Source of the DNA: Papaver somniferum
Lineage: Eukaryota; Streptophyta; Magnoliopsida; Ranunculales; Papaveraceae
Direction of reading: 5' to 3'
DNA length: 64,000 bases
Assembly: GCF_003573695.1 (NCBI RefSeq)
Contig: NC_039362.1
Location: 196,931,625-196,995,624, forward strand
The stretch's first letter is position 1, and the number at the start of each line of letters is the position of its first letter. Both the position numbers and the translations under genes were made by a program. The notes beneath the pieces are model-generated. The model was not told the DNA's origin, searched no databases, and saw only the letters and a program-made list of their open reading frames with translations. Below, piece by piece: positions 10,947-22,564 of the stretch.

Positions 10947-13380
10947 TGGTGGACCCGGGAAAGCGTGAAAATTAAGCGTAATAAAAACGGGCCTACAGTA
11001 ATACCGCAAGTGCACGGTCGTCGGTTGTAGCTCGTGCAAGTACGGGTCGATCCACAGAGACTGGGTGTGTTTTGGAGTGTTTAGCTATTTTGGGTTCTAG
11101 TTGCTATTGTTGGGCTTTGGGTACCAATGGATTTTGGTAACCAATGGGTTATGATTGTGCTTTGGGCCTTTGAGTTCTTTGGGAATGAACTGGGCTTTAG
11201 CTTTAGCCTATCAGTACACTAGGCTTTTGGATAGAACTGTGGACTGGGCTTAACAGCTCACTTGTGAACTGGGCTTTAGGCCTTAAACTGAACTGTGGTC
11301 TTAGCTGAGGCAAGCTCAGTGCAGCAGCAGCAGTGGTTTCAGCAGCAGCAGCAGTGGTTTCAGCAGCAGCAGAAGGGTAATGCAGGCTGCTCAGGGAAGC
11401 ATAACAGGGCAAAACAAGGCAATATAGCAAGGGGAAAGACCAAGGCAGTGAGGATGGCAATGGAGATAGTATCAATATATACAATGTGGCAATATATACA
11501 ATGATAAAACAACAGTAATCTACATGTGCATATTAACAATGACATAAGCAAACAGCAAACAACAATGATGATGGTGAAGGTGATAATGACATAAAGAATG
11601 ACAAAGAGATAAACCAAGGCCTAAGCCAAGGGCAGGGGAGATGTTGAAGCTAACAGTGATGACAATGAAAGGCCAAGGCAGTGGCTCTAGGCATACAAAT
11701 GGAATGGAAAGGGAATTAGCTTGCTATGAGCACTAATTTCTCCCATTGCTCTATCAAAACAATGCATCCTAAGCATACAAATGGAATGGAAAGAGAATTA
11801 GCTTGCTATGAGCACTAATTTCTCCTATTGCTCAATCAAAACAATGCTTCAAAGCTCTAACCTAACATTCCATCACTTCTTGACAGTGAATTAAAACAAC
11901 AGTTGAGCATTTAAACTAACATTAACATTAAACAGAATTAACACTAACAGGAAATTAAAACAGGAAATTAAAACATGCACATCAATAGGAACATAACAAA
12001 CATGAACATCAACAGGAAATTAAAAGTAGAACATTAACAGAACATCAAAGTTCTGGACACTGGCTAGTCCAGCATGCCCATTACATACACCACAGTCCTC
12101 AATTTATGCCCAAAGAAATTTCCCTCAAATTACAAATTAGGGTTTTCACCCAAATCCCTAAATCCCAAATTTAAAACAGTAAAATTAGGTTTTCAAGAAA
12201 TTAGGGAATGGGTCTAACCCATACCCTATTTCTACCTACTCTCTCTTCTCAATTCTCTCTTAGTCGAAATTAGGGTTTTGGTAAAATTTCTCAAATTTGA
12301 CAGAAGTTAGGGTTCTCGATTTTTACCTGATTTGATGTAGCAACATCAAATTAAACTCGACCCATTCTTCCTCTGACATTGTAGCTTCATTCCCATGCCT
12401 TTTCTAGCTTCTCTAGCTCGATCTATCTCATCAGTCTCTTACCTAGGGATTAGAATAGGGGAGAGCTTGATGGAATAGATAGGTAGAGAGATAGGGTGGT
12501 TGTTGGAGCTGGTGGAAGTGGCGATGGCAGGGTGGTGTGGTTCAGCGAGGTGTAGCTGGTGGAGGTGATGGAGTTGCAGAGCAGCTCTCTGCAGACGGAG
12601 TGGAGGAGAAGAACTCGATGTTTTTGGGAGAAGGGGGTATTTGGCGATGGGAATAGGGTTAGGTTGTTCTAGAGTGAGGCGGCTTCATCAAATTTTGATG
12701 TTTTGTGACTCTGAGCTGCGGGATGCGATGATGGTTGGTAGATCTAACGGTGAGATGAGAGATGAATCGATGCAACCGTTGGATTTTGAAACACAACGAA
12801 GTCAACGGTTTTAGATGATGTTAGGTACTGTAGTGTTAAGCGGAAGTATCGAGATTTGATGCGCAGACAAATGAGCGACCGTAGGATCTAAATGTGCTCT
12901 AATCTGAAGGCTTGGAATTTAAGCGCTGTGGTGTTTGGCAGAGACTTCAGATTTTGATGCTATATGAATGAGCGACCGTAGGATGATGAATTGGATCCAA
13001 TCTGACGGCTGATAATGGAGGCGGTTTTGGATATAGAAAATGGGTTTGGGTAAGGGTTTTGGGCCTTGGGTATGCAAAGCCCATATCTTCTTTAAGAACA
13101 ATTCTTCCTTCTTGAGCCCATTCCTAGCTTTTTGGACGTGCGCTCCATTCTTTGCGGCTTCCTTGCGTAATTTCTTCCGGCTTTTCACTACTTTCTCTCT
13201 TTCCGCTCCGCAATTCATCCAACTTTATTTATTACCTAAAAATAAAATTAAGTAAGAAAAATATTTATTCTTGAAAACAATGAAAATACAGAATATGGGA
13301 TAAAATGTAGAATTACTGCACAAAAGATGAGTTAAATGCCAACAAAAAGGGATAATATATACATTATTTGGCACTCATCA
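10947..13380 (-). repeat. 3' LTR (full length) of the gag-only element
   Basis: 2434 bp, starting TGGTGGACCC and ending GGCACTCATCA. From 11614 onward it aligns with the right LTR. The part 10947-11613 (including the words GCAAGTGCACGG and GGGTCGATCCACAGAG, common near LTR ends) has no counterpart there. It also holds a CAG-rich stretch at 11322-11376. Confidence 0.9.
11322..11376 (+). repeat. CAG trinucleotide-rich repeat in the LTR
   Basis: Runs of CAGCAGCAG separated by TGGTTT occur three times. They give Gln-rich frames on the plus strand and Ala-rich frames on the minus strand. This is a low-complexity repeat, not a gene. Confidence 0.7.
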
Positions 13381-13396
13381 AATACCCCCAAACCTG
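13381..13396 (-). other. poly-purine tract of the gag-only element
   Basis: On the minus strand CAGGTTTGGGGGTATT stands immediately before the 3' LTR start TGATGAGTGCC, the position of the plus-strand primer. A near copy occurs on the same strand at about 14575-14590. Confidence 0.75.
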
Positions 13397-14054
13397 AATT
13401 TTACTTGTCCTCAAGTAAAACAAAACTAAGGAAATCCTACTATACCACTGTCGCTGGTCTCTCGAATGCATTTAGCGTATGCACTAAGCCTTTTAAACCA
13501 CTAAGTGTCCCTAGTGGACGAGTTGAAGTCTCGTGAAGGTTTGCTTAGAACGTACCTACAAAGTTCTAGGTCAAAATATAAGCTCAGATTCCATCAAATG
13601 TGACATGTGCAAAACAGTTTAAGCTCACAGCAAAATGGAGATGTCAATCTAGCTATCAAAGGCACAATCCTAGCACTGATAACAAAAAAGACATGTGATA
13701 AGAGTGTAAAGTGTATCTACACATGTGTAAAGAAAGATCTGAAGTTATGACTACTAATCACCAAGAGATAGTTTCTCAGGCTAAGAACTGAGTCGAAATC
13801 TAGCTAGCTGTCCGGACTTTACGAGAATTGTGAATGAGTTGGAGGTATTTCACAATTACTCGCGTTGTACATCAATGGCATACACCCTCCTTGCTTATTA
13901 CAATAAAACACAAAAGATGACTATTTACATTGACTATTCTCTTTTTATTTTGGAACAAGAGATGATGGAATTGATAAATACTTGATTTTTTGTATTTTCT
14001 GATATTTTTTTTCTTTTTTTTTTTTTTTTTTTTTTTTTTCTGAATATATACATC

Positions 14055-14094
<40 letters not shown>

Positions 14095-14815
14095 AAAAGA
14101 AACACTTTTGATACAAATACAAAAGGAAACAAAAATTACATGACACTTTGCAAGAGGTAGCCCTTTTTGATGCACCCAGTTAAATTCGATGGTTGTCTTT
14201 CTTAATGTAACCTCCACCTTCTATCCCAACCAACCAAAGAACAAGCTAGTCAAGTTTCGTTCAGTATTCTAAAGTGATTGGCAATCGTAACTTCCTATCA
14301 AACACCTTGAAGATCGAGGCCATACATGTATTGGTAGATCGTGCGCGTGCAAATTTCTTATCACTATGTGAATTGTGCTAGAATCAGGGTGCCTAAATAT
14401 CTAGACTAAGACTCCTAATAAAAATACATATTTGCACAAGAGTCAACATTTCAAGGTAAATGAGCTCCATTTTTATGATTTTTCATTTTTTTTTAATTTT
14501 TTTGGAATTTTTCAATTTTTTCAAAAGAAGAAGGAGTTCGTTTTCAATTATGCATATTATCATGGTATCTACTCTATACCCCCAAACCTAAACTAAACAT
14601 TGTCCTCAATGTTTCAAAATATGGAAAGAATTAAAATGCAACATATGGAAAGGGACATGCTGAGTAGAGTAAAAGGAGAGAGAATACCCGATTTCGGCGA
14701 AAGCAGAATTAAAACTCCGTTATTCAAGGCAAAAATCCAACATATTTCAGCCGAGATCATATTGGATTAGCAAAATATATACAAAAGGAACAAAAGGGTT
14801 TTTAAGAAATTTTAT
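13397..14815. other. non-coding internal region of the gag-only element, with poly-T tracts
   Basis: No gene seen. Long T runs at about 14007-14039 and 14056-14092 (poly-A on the element strand) produce Lys-only frames. A second poly-purine-like word followed by a stretch resembling the 3' poly-purine tract region lies near 14575-14615. Confidence 0.65.
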
Positions 14816-15277
14816 CTACTGGATTATATACAAAAAATTCACCATACACAAAAGTCTAAAGAGTTGAGGATCAACCCAAAAGAAAAAGTGTAGAGACATA
14901 GAAAGTTTCAAAACACTAAAATTGGACTTAAATGGGAGTGAGAGTGAAAAACCGAATGAATCACCCCTAAACCAAAATTTTTCAACAGGTTCACTTTTAA
15001 GCACAAAATCTAACAATTTTAGGGGTGCAGGATTCACAAGGTCTAACTGAAATGGACTTTGTTCGGGATGGGCAAAGAAATGCATTCCAATGTGGCTCTT
15101 TAAAAGTGTTATATTTTGAAGCAAAATAGTCCAAGAGGACTTGGGAGCACACAGTTCCAATCCTAGATTAGGAATTTTCAGAAAAATCGGTTTGACAATA
15201 TGGGTACAAACCAAATCTAGGTTGGGTGGAAGGCCATCAGATTGTGACTTAGGTAGAAGAATAGGCATCATTATCAA
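14816..15277 (-). CDS. retroelement-associated open frame of unknown function
   Basis: A 153-residue frame just downstream of gag on the same strand, containing LPKSQSDGLPPNLDLVC and KSSWTILLQN. A short frame between gag and this one (DDCEHDVTCVDELGDFDL) suggests that a longer gag C-terminal extension decayed by frameshifts. I do not recognise a catalytic domain, and no protease DSG/DTG motif is visible. Probably an element-encoded remnant. Confidence 0.4.
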   Translation of the reverse strand: MIMMPILLPKSQSDGLPPNLDLVCTHIVKPIFLKIPNLGLELCAPKSSWTILLQNITLLKSHIGMHFFAHPEQSPFQLDLVNPAPLKLLDFVLKSEPVEKFWFRGDSFGFSLSLPFKSNFSVLKLSMSLHFFFWVDPQLFRLLCMVNFLYIIQ

Positions 15278-15334
15278 TCAAATCAAAATCTCCTAACTCA
15301 TCTACACATGTCACATCATGCTCACAATCATCAA

Positions 15335-16318
15335 TCAATTGGCAAGATCACAATCAGAATCATCAACATCATCAACAGATTTATTCTCGTGTATCGGCAC
15401 ATCAGGGGAAACATCACATGGAATACTAGAAGAAATATCATGCATTAAGGTCGGGGCAGAGAAGCCTAATGTATTTGAACCCAAAGGTTCCATAACATTT
15501 TCAGTATAGACATGTTCTTCTAACATAACATCATAATCATCATCATCATCATGATAGGGATTTTGTAATCTAGGATAATTTTCAATCCTAAGGTCGGAGC
15601 TATTACAAGAATAAAACTCTAATTCATGGGGGTGACTCATATCATGTGGTGTTGTTCCTGTTTCCCTAACGGATTCCCATTGATGGGTTTTCTCTGCAAT
15701 CTCGGCTAAAAAATTCCATGCATCATCCACAGATTTATCAATAAACTCACCATTACACATAGACTCAACCATGGTTCGAGATTTAAAGTCTAGTCCCTCA
15801 TAGAGGATGACGACAAGTCTCCACTTCTCAATTCCATGGTGCGGACATTCACTCAACAATTCATTAAAACGTTCAAAATAGTGAAAAACAGTTTCCTCAT
15901 CCAATTGGACAAAACAATTGATACTTTGACGAATAGCGATGGTCCTATGATGTGGAAAGAATTTTTTGAAAAATAGATCTGTGAGTTGGTCCCAAGTGTT
16001 GATTGATTGTGGTCTCAAACCATAAAACCATGTTTTGTCCCTTTCCTTTAAAGAAAATGTAAACAAACGCAATTTCAGAGAGTCTTCGGACATATGATCA
16101 GGTTGCATAGTCCGACAAATTTGTTCAAACTCCCTTACATGAGTATAGGGGTTCTCAGAATCGAACCCCCGAAATATAGGAAGTATTTGTATCATGCTTG
16201 CATTTATTTTAAAAGGGTTATTGGTTTGAGGTAATACAATACATGATAATGGAATTTTTATTGACGGATACATGTATTCATGGAGAGCATGAGGTTGGCC
16301 CATTTTGAAAAGACACAA
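15335..16318 (-). CDS. gag polyprotein (capsid-type domain)
   Basis: A 327-residue frame matching the plant retrotransposon gag domain: FRGFDSENPYTHVREFEQIC, LRLFTFSLKERDKTWFYGL, WDQLTDLFFKKFFP and FNELLSECPHHGIEKW lie in the usual order over about residues 45-185. Gag would form the virus-like particle that packages the element RNA. The tail is acidic (YHDDDDDYDVMLEE) and lacks a CCHC zinc knuckle. It starts about 800 bases from the primer-binding site. The methionine chosen is the first in frame; the core domain starts later, so MIQILPIFRG could be near the true mature start. It is intact over its length, which is unusual here. Confidence 0.85.
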   Translation of the reverse strand: MCLFKMGQPHALHEYMYPSIKIPLSCIVLPQTNNPFKINASMIQILPIFRGFDSENPYTHVREFEQICRTMQPDHMSEDSLKLRLFTFSLKERDKTWFYGLRPQSINTWDQLTDLFFKKFFPHHRTIAIRQSINCFVQLDEETVFHYFERFNELLSECPHHGIEKWRLVVILYEGLDFKSRTMVESMCNGEFIDKSVDDAWNFLAEIAEKTHQWESVRETGTTPHDMSHPHELEFYSCNSSDLRIENYPRLQNPYHDDDDDYDVMLEEHVYTENVMEPLGSNTLGFSAPTLMHDISSSIPCDVSPDVPIHENKSVDDVDDSDCDLAN

Positions 16319-17120
16319 AGCCCACTATTTGGTTTTAATGGGTTTTCAAAATTTTGGTTTTTTATGGGAAAATTTTGGTTTTGATGGGATATATTTGAAA
16401 GAAAATTTGGTTTAAAAATGGGAGCAAAGTAGAAAATTTTGGTTTTTGAATGGGAGAAAAGTAAAAATTAAATGGGAGCAAGTAAAATTTGGTTTTTGAA
16501 TGGGAGAAAAGTAAAAATTTTGGGTTTTTTTTTTTTTAACAGAAAATAAAATTTGGTTTTTGAATGGGAGCAAGCCCACTGTTTGTTTTGCGTTTGCTTT
16601 GGCTCCGCTTGGTTGAAAACTTTTGGTGGAACTGAGTCCAAAATCTCGGCCTAGAATTTGGGTACTCGGCCCACTAACGAGTTCAACTAGCGTGATCGGT
16701 TACAAGCTCAGCTGGGTTTAAAAACCCAGAATACAAGATACAAGTCCAATTTAAACAAGCTCACAAAAATTAAATACAAGCCCACAAATTAAACAAACAA
16801 GCCCACAAATAAATTATTACAAACCCAACAGAAAATAAGAGAAGCCCAAAAATTGGCTTTAATATTACAAGCCCACAATTAAAAATTGGAAGCCCGCAAT
16901 TTGGGTTCTCTTAAATGGGTTACCTTTTAAGCACAACCCAGCTGCTCTGATATTGTTGCAAAAACCCAGTTGGGCTTTGGTTCTTTTCCTTGGTGGCGTC
17001 CCAGCAGAGAAAAAACAGGTTCAGAACAGCAGGTCCAACAGCAAATGAAGTGAAGCAGATGCAGATGCAAATGCTACGCAGTGAAATGCAAAAATAGCTA
17101 ATAAAAAACACAGACCCAAG
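16319..17120. other. leader between primer site and gag
   Basis: Element 5' leader with repeated words such as TTGGTTTTTGAATGGGAG (16440-16570) and AAGCCCACAA (16740-16900). No gene. Confidence 0.6.
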
Positions 17121-17138
17121 TCCCCGGCAGCGGCGCCA
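17121..17138 (-). other. primer-binding site, tRNA-Asp type
   Basis: On the minus strand TGGCGCCGCTGCCGGGGA directly abuts the truncated 5' LTR. It is complementary to the 3' end of plant tRNA-Asp with one mismatch. Confidence 0.85.
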
Positions 17139-18912
17139 AGGCCTAAGCCAAGGGCAGGGGAGATGTTGAAGCTAACAGTGATGACAATGCAAGGCCAAGG
17201 CAGTGGCTCTAGGCATACAAATGGAATGGAAAGGGAATTAGCTTGCTATGAGCACTAATTTCTCCCATTGCTCTATCAAAACAATGCATCCTAAGCATAC
17301 AAACGGAATGGAAAGAGAATTAGCTTGCTATGAGCACTAATTTCTCCCATTGCTCAATCAAAACAATGCTTCAAAGCTCTAACCTAACATTCCATCACTT
17401 CTTGACAGTGAATTAAAACAACAGTTGAGCATTTAAACTAACATTAACATTAAACAGAATTAACACTAACAGGATTATCATTAACAGGAAATTAAAACAG
17501 GAAATTAAAACATGCACATCAACAGGAACATAACAAACATGAACATCAACAGGAAATTAAAAGTAGAACATTAACAGAACATCAAAGTTCTGGACACTGG
17601 CTAGTCCAGCATGCCCATTACATACACCACAGTCCTCAATTTATGCCCAAAGAAATTTCCCTCAAATTACAAATTAGGGTTTTCACCCAAATCTCTAAAT
17701 CCCAAATTTAAAACAGTAAAATTAGGTTTTCAAGAAATTAGGGAATGGGTCTAACCCATACCCTATTTCTACCTACTCTCTCTTCTCAATTCTCTCTTAG
17801 TCGAAATTAGGGTTTTGGTAAAATTTCTCAAATTTGACAGAAGTTAGGGTTCTCGATTTTTACCTGATTTGATGTAGCAACATCAAATTAAACTCGACCC
17901 ATTCTTCCTCTGACATTGTAGCTTCATTCCCATGCCTTTTCTAGCTTCTCTAGCTCGATCTATCTCATCAGTCTCTTACCTAGGGATTAGAATAGGGGAG
18001 AGCTTGATGGAATAGATAGGGTGGTTGTTGGAGCTGGTGGAAGTGGCGATGGCAGGGTGGTGTGGTTCAGCGAGGTGTAGCTGGTGGAGGTGATGGAGTT
18101 GCAGAGCAGCTCTCTGCAGACGGAGTGAAGGAGAAGAACTCGATGTTTTTGGGAGAATGGGGTGTTTGGCGATGGGAATAGGGTTAGGTTGTTCTAGTGT
18201 GAGGCGGCTTCATCAAATTTTGATGTTTTGTGACTCTGAGCTGCGGGATGCGATGATGGTTGGTAGATCTAACGGTGAGATGAGAGATGAATCGATGCAA
18301 CCGTTGGATTTTGAAACACAACGAAGTCAACGGTTTTAGATGATGTTAGGTACTGTAGTGTTAAGCGGAAGTATCGAGATTTGATGCGCAGACAAAGGAG
18401 CGACCGTAGGATCTAAATGTGCTCTAATCTGAAGGCTTGGAATTTAAGCGCTGTGGTGTTTGGCAGAGACTTCAGATTTTGATGCTCTATGAATGAGCGA
18501 CCGTAGGATGATGAGTTGGATCCAATCTGACGGATGATAATGGAGGCGGTTTTGGATATAGAAAATGGGTTTGGGTAAGGGTTTTGGGCCTTGGGTATGC
18601 AAAGCCCATATCTTCTTTAAGAACAATTCTTCCTTCTTGAGACCATTCCTAGCTTTTTGGACGTGCGCTCCATTCTTTGCGGCTTCCTTGCGTAATTTCT
18701 TCCGGCATTTCACTACTTTTCTGCTCTATTCCGCTCCGCAATTCATCCAAACTTTATTTATTACCTAAAAATATAAAATTAAGTAAGAAAAATATTTATT
18801 CTTGAAAACAATGAAAATACAGAATATGGGATAAAATGTAGAATTAATGCACAAAAGATGAGTTAAATGCCAACAAAAAGGGATAGGTATATACATTATT
18901 TGGCACTCATCA
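17136..18912 (-). repeat. 5' LTR (truncated) of the gag-only element
   Basis: About 1777 bp, aligned closely with 11614-13380. It ends in GGCACTCATCA before the CATAT duplication. It lacks the terminal 667 bases next to the primer site. The breakpoint shows the shared word CCAAGGC, compatible with a microhomology deletion. Confidence 0.88.
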
Positions 18913-18917
18913 CATAT
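18913..18917 (+). other. target site duplication CATAT, right copy
   Basis: Matches 10942-10946 and lies in the TNP2 transposase exon. Confidence 0.92.
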
Positions 18918-20883
18918 GCAGGGAAATCGTTTATTGTCCACATTAATAACGCCTTCAAGTTAAAATCTGTTTTAGTAAACGAATCATATACCTGCACCCC
19001 TTTCTCCCACAACTCAAAAAGATCATCAATCAAGGGATGAAAGTATACATCAATGTCATTACCCGTTTTTTTTTTCCTGGAATCAACATGCTCATAATTA
19101 TGTTGTCACCTTGCATACACAACTGAGGGGGAAAATTATTAACCACGAGCATCACTGGCCAACAACTGTGGGCTACGGAAAGATCACCAAATGGATTAAA
19201 TCCATCAGCAGCAAGCCCAAGACGCAAATTACGGGGATCTGAAGCAAACTCAGGATACTTTTTTTCTATGTGCTTCCAAGCCAAAGAATCTGTTGGATGA
19301 CGCATCTTCCCATCCTTACTCTTGTTCCTCGCGTGCCATATCAACTGCTCAGCCAGTGCTGCTGATTGAAACAATCTTCTCAATCTCGGCACAATGGGGA
19401 AGTACCTAAGCACCTTCACTGGTATCTTCTTTTGCGGCTTGTCTATCATTTCAGCATCGTCCATGTTAGATGTGTCTTCCTTCCACCTAGAATAATGACA
19501 TTGAGGACACTCGTCTGCATCTTTCAAATCTTTTCTAAACAAACAACAATCATTAATACAAGCATGTATTTTCTGGTAAGTCAATTGATAAGATTTCAGC
19601 AGCTTTTTCACTTCATATGTTGAGCAAGGAAGACCATGATCTGGGGGCAACAAGGAACCGATTGTCTTGAGAAGTTCGTCAAAAGATTTCCTAGATAAAC
19701 CATTTACTGTCTTGTGCCTATACAATTCAAAAGTGATGGATAACTTTGTGTGTGTTTTACAATTAGGATATAACAGTGTGTCCGCCTCTTCCACATGGTT
19801 TTCCAAACCCTCATCTTGCACAGGTTCATGTCCCTGATCGATATGTGCATCAGCTTCAACAGCAGCATCTATATGATATGATCCCCTTGTTGCTCCCTCT
19901 TGGTGTACATCAGTAGAAGTGTGTATAGTCTCCCCGTGAAAAACCCACTCAGTGTATGTAGGATCCCAACCTTGTTTCAGCAAGTGAAGATGCACTTCTT
20001 TCGGAGGAAGTGGGAAAGTGAGATTCTTACAATCAACACAAGGAAAACTGAATTCAGAAGGATTTCCAAGTCTCTGACAAACGGTATCTATGAAATTCTT
20101 CAAGGCCTCCTGATATGGAAGATCACCCCTACATGAAAGAACGACGAAATAATTAATCACGAAATAACATAATAAAAGAGGGAAAACCAATGTAAAGAAT
20201 ATAATATTCTACAGTGAACAACATATTAACCTTGGCCAATGAACCCAATCTTTATTCATAATTTTGAATGACTTGAATCTGCAAATCTGTTCAGTTCTTC
20301 AATCCAGTTAAAAAAAACCTTTCAATTTCCCTTCTCAACCAACACTGGAGCCACTTCTTTGGTTGGAATGTTGAATTTATTAAAGATTAATGGCACCTGG
20401 CGCAATCAAAATATGATAACCAGTATAAGTAACCACAACGGATTAAAAAATCATAAGATATTTACATATAGAAAAAAAAGATTGGAGCAGTAATTCTCTC
20501 ATATTATCTGGGTGGTAACTTCTTAAATTACATTGATGCAATGATGCATCATTCATTTCACTGATGCACGAATCACTGGCCGTATGAAAATTATATTTAA
20601 ACTTTTTTCTAATGGGGTGCAACCGGCAGGTCCATATCATACTGCCTACTTCAATGAAAACCACACATTGATATCTATAATATATACATGTGCATCAAAC
20701 ATGTAAGCAAAACAATGAAAGAGAGTAAAGTAAATCATCTTACCGTCACTTGAAGTCTGAACCTTGAGATCAATTACTCAAGGAACATCTCCGAAATAAG
20801 CATATTTCGCCCCGGTATTGTGAGATTGAATAAAATAAATTTCAGTGAAATCATTGGATACCAGTATATAACAATAAATAAAG

Positions 20884-22562
20884 ATTTTGGAGACTACTTT
20901 ATAATTTCAAAATATGATAACCAGCATAAGTAACCACCCAGATAATATAATTCTAGACATTCAACACATTGGAGCTGGAAATTCTTATTCTACATTGGAT
21001 CAGAACAAAATTAAACTCAGAACACACAAATGGAGCAATTGAAAACTCTCTAGAATCATGAAACCCTCTTTTCTTCATTACTGTCATGCAAATAAGAAAG
21101 GAACAAACTACCCATATTGTTGATTTTAATCAAATTTTAAACCAAACCCATATTGTTCTGTGTTGATTATCAAAAAACCTAATTCAAATTTTAATGCAAA
21201 AAAGTCACTGAAAAAAAACCTAATTCAAAAATCAAAAAAACAATATACCCTAAATTGAGCTTTGGTTACAGATCGATCTTCAACTTCGGGAAATTGGTGG
21301 AGGTGGTTAGTCGAGATATGGGTTACAGATCGATCTTCAACATTGTGTGGTGATGATGAAGTTGGTGAAGTAATCTCCTGAGATCGATGAAGTTAAAAAC
21401 GATGGTAATGAACGGAGCTGTTGGAGTCGTAGATGATGAAGTTGCCAGTGGTTTGAGTGATGGTGGTGCTGCTGTACCGAACTGGTTTGAGTGATGGTGG
21501 TTTGAGTAATGGTGGTTTGAGGTGAAGTTTCTCCGTCGAACACACTGGGGAGATGCAGTTGAGGGAAAAAAAGAAAAGGATAAGGAAGGAATAGATATGA
21601 GAATGATGTTAAACAAAAAAAAAAAAAAAAACTTAACGGCTGTAGATGAAATAGAATTAAAAATTAAATGAATGGGTGGTTATGATTTGATGATATACAT
21701 ATAATATTCCAAAGGAATATTCCCAGTATATGGTTGGATTCATCGTTCTTATGAAGTCTCTGAGTTAGAGTAGTCCACTCACCGCCAGGTTTCGATCTCG
21801 GAGCCATGTTATGTCTCAAAATTGCCAAAATCGGTCAGGTTTAAGGGTTGGAGGAATATTATGAAAGCATCTTGAGCTTTGGTTACAGTAAAAAAAGATT
21901 TTGGAGACTACTTTATAATTTCAAAATATGATAACCAGCATAAGTAACCACCCAGATAATATAATTCTAGACATTCAACACATTGGAGCAGGAAATTCTT
22001 ATTCTACATTGGATCAGAACAAAATTGAACTCAGAACACACAAATGGAGCAATTGAAAACTCTCTAGAATCATGAAACCCTCTTTTCTTCATTACTGTCA
22101 TGCAAATAAGAAAGGAACAAACTATCCATATTGTTGATTTTAATCAAATTTTAAACCAAACCCATATTGTTCTGTGTTGATTATCAAAAAACCTAATTCA
22201 AATTTTAATGCAAAAAAGTCACTGAAAAAAAAACTAATTCAAAAATCAAAAAAACAATATACCCTAAATTGAGCTTTGGTTACAGATCGATCTTCAACTT
22301 CGGGAAATTGGTGGAGGTGGTTAGTCGAGATATGGGTTACAGATCGATCTTCAACATTGTGTGGTGATGATGAAGTTGGTGAAGTAATCTCCTGAGATCG
22401 ATGAAGTTAAAAACGATGGTAATGAACGGAGATGTCGGAGTCGTAGATGATGAAGTTGCCAGTGGTTTGAGTGATGGTGGTGCTGCTGTACCGAACTGGT
22501 TTGAGTGATGGTGGTTTGAGTAATGGTGGTTTGAGGTGAAGTTTCTCCGTCGAACACACTGG
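20884..22562. repeat. direct duplication in the CACTA promoter (offset about 1014 bp)
   Basis: 20884-21548 and 21898-22562 are nearly identical, beginning GATTTTGGAGACTACTTT and ending at CACACTGGGGAGA. Between them are a 180-base unique stretch and one isolated 152-bp monomer (about 21735-21890). The second copy joins the tandem array directly. Confidence 0.85.
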
Positions 22563-22564
22563 GG

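Larger units (their letters stand above)
10947..18912 (-). mobile_element. non-autonomous gag-only LTR retrotransposon nested in the CACTA transposase
   Basis: Direct LTRs lie at 10947-13380 and 17136-18912, bounded by TG and CA and by a CATAT target duplication. On the minus strand the order is 5' LTR (right), primer-binding site, gag, poly-purine tract, 3' LTR (left). The primer site TGGCGCCGCTGCCGGGGA matches plant tRNA-Asp with one difference, the type used by Athila-like Ty3/gypsy elements. There is a gag frame but no protease, reverse transcriptase or integrase. Mobilisation would have needed a relative in trans. The 5' LTR lacks 667 bases next to the primer site that are present in the 3' LTR. 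Confidence 0.9.
8306..20259 (-). pseudogene. TNP2-type CACTA transposase (TNPD homologue), split by an LTR retrotransposon
   Basis: The transposase cuts and joins CACTA ends. Inferred minus-strand exons are 20259-20231 (MNKDWVHWP), 20128-18913 continuing at 10941-10466, then 10287-9664, 9541-9257, 9180-9075 and 8965-8306, all with GT-AG borders. Domain order is Transpos_assoc (NFIDTVCQRLG, FPCVDCKN), Transposase_21 (LAADGFNPFG, MWTINDFPAY, then GNLSGCTYKGKATCPLC and LWHNIDVIHTEKNVC), DUF4218 (AHDYHVLMQQILP, RYFPPSLFDVMMHL, MYPFER) and DUF4216 (FKCDWAHTNFGVK, FILVKQARQVFY). Lesions are: the 8-kb element inserted within the AYGNLSG motif; a frameshift at the poly-A run near 19070; frameshifts near 10043 and 9815; and an in-frame TAA at 9520-9522. 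The C-terminus is acidic (KEEEQKEEEKEV). It is transcribed away from the Transposase_24 gene. Family assignment is firm; it cannot make an intact protein. Confidence 0.92.

Noticed and set aside
11295..11504. Gln-rich open frame on the plus strand
   Set aside because: It is made by CAG repeats inside an LTR and lacks start context, domain or introns.
13872..14217. Lys-rich open frames on the minus strand
   Set aside because: They arise from long poly-T tracts in the internal region of the LTR element, not from a gene.
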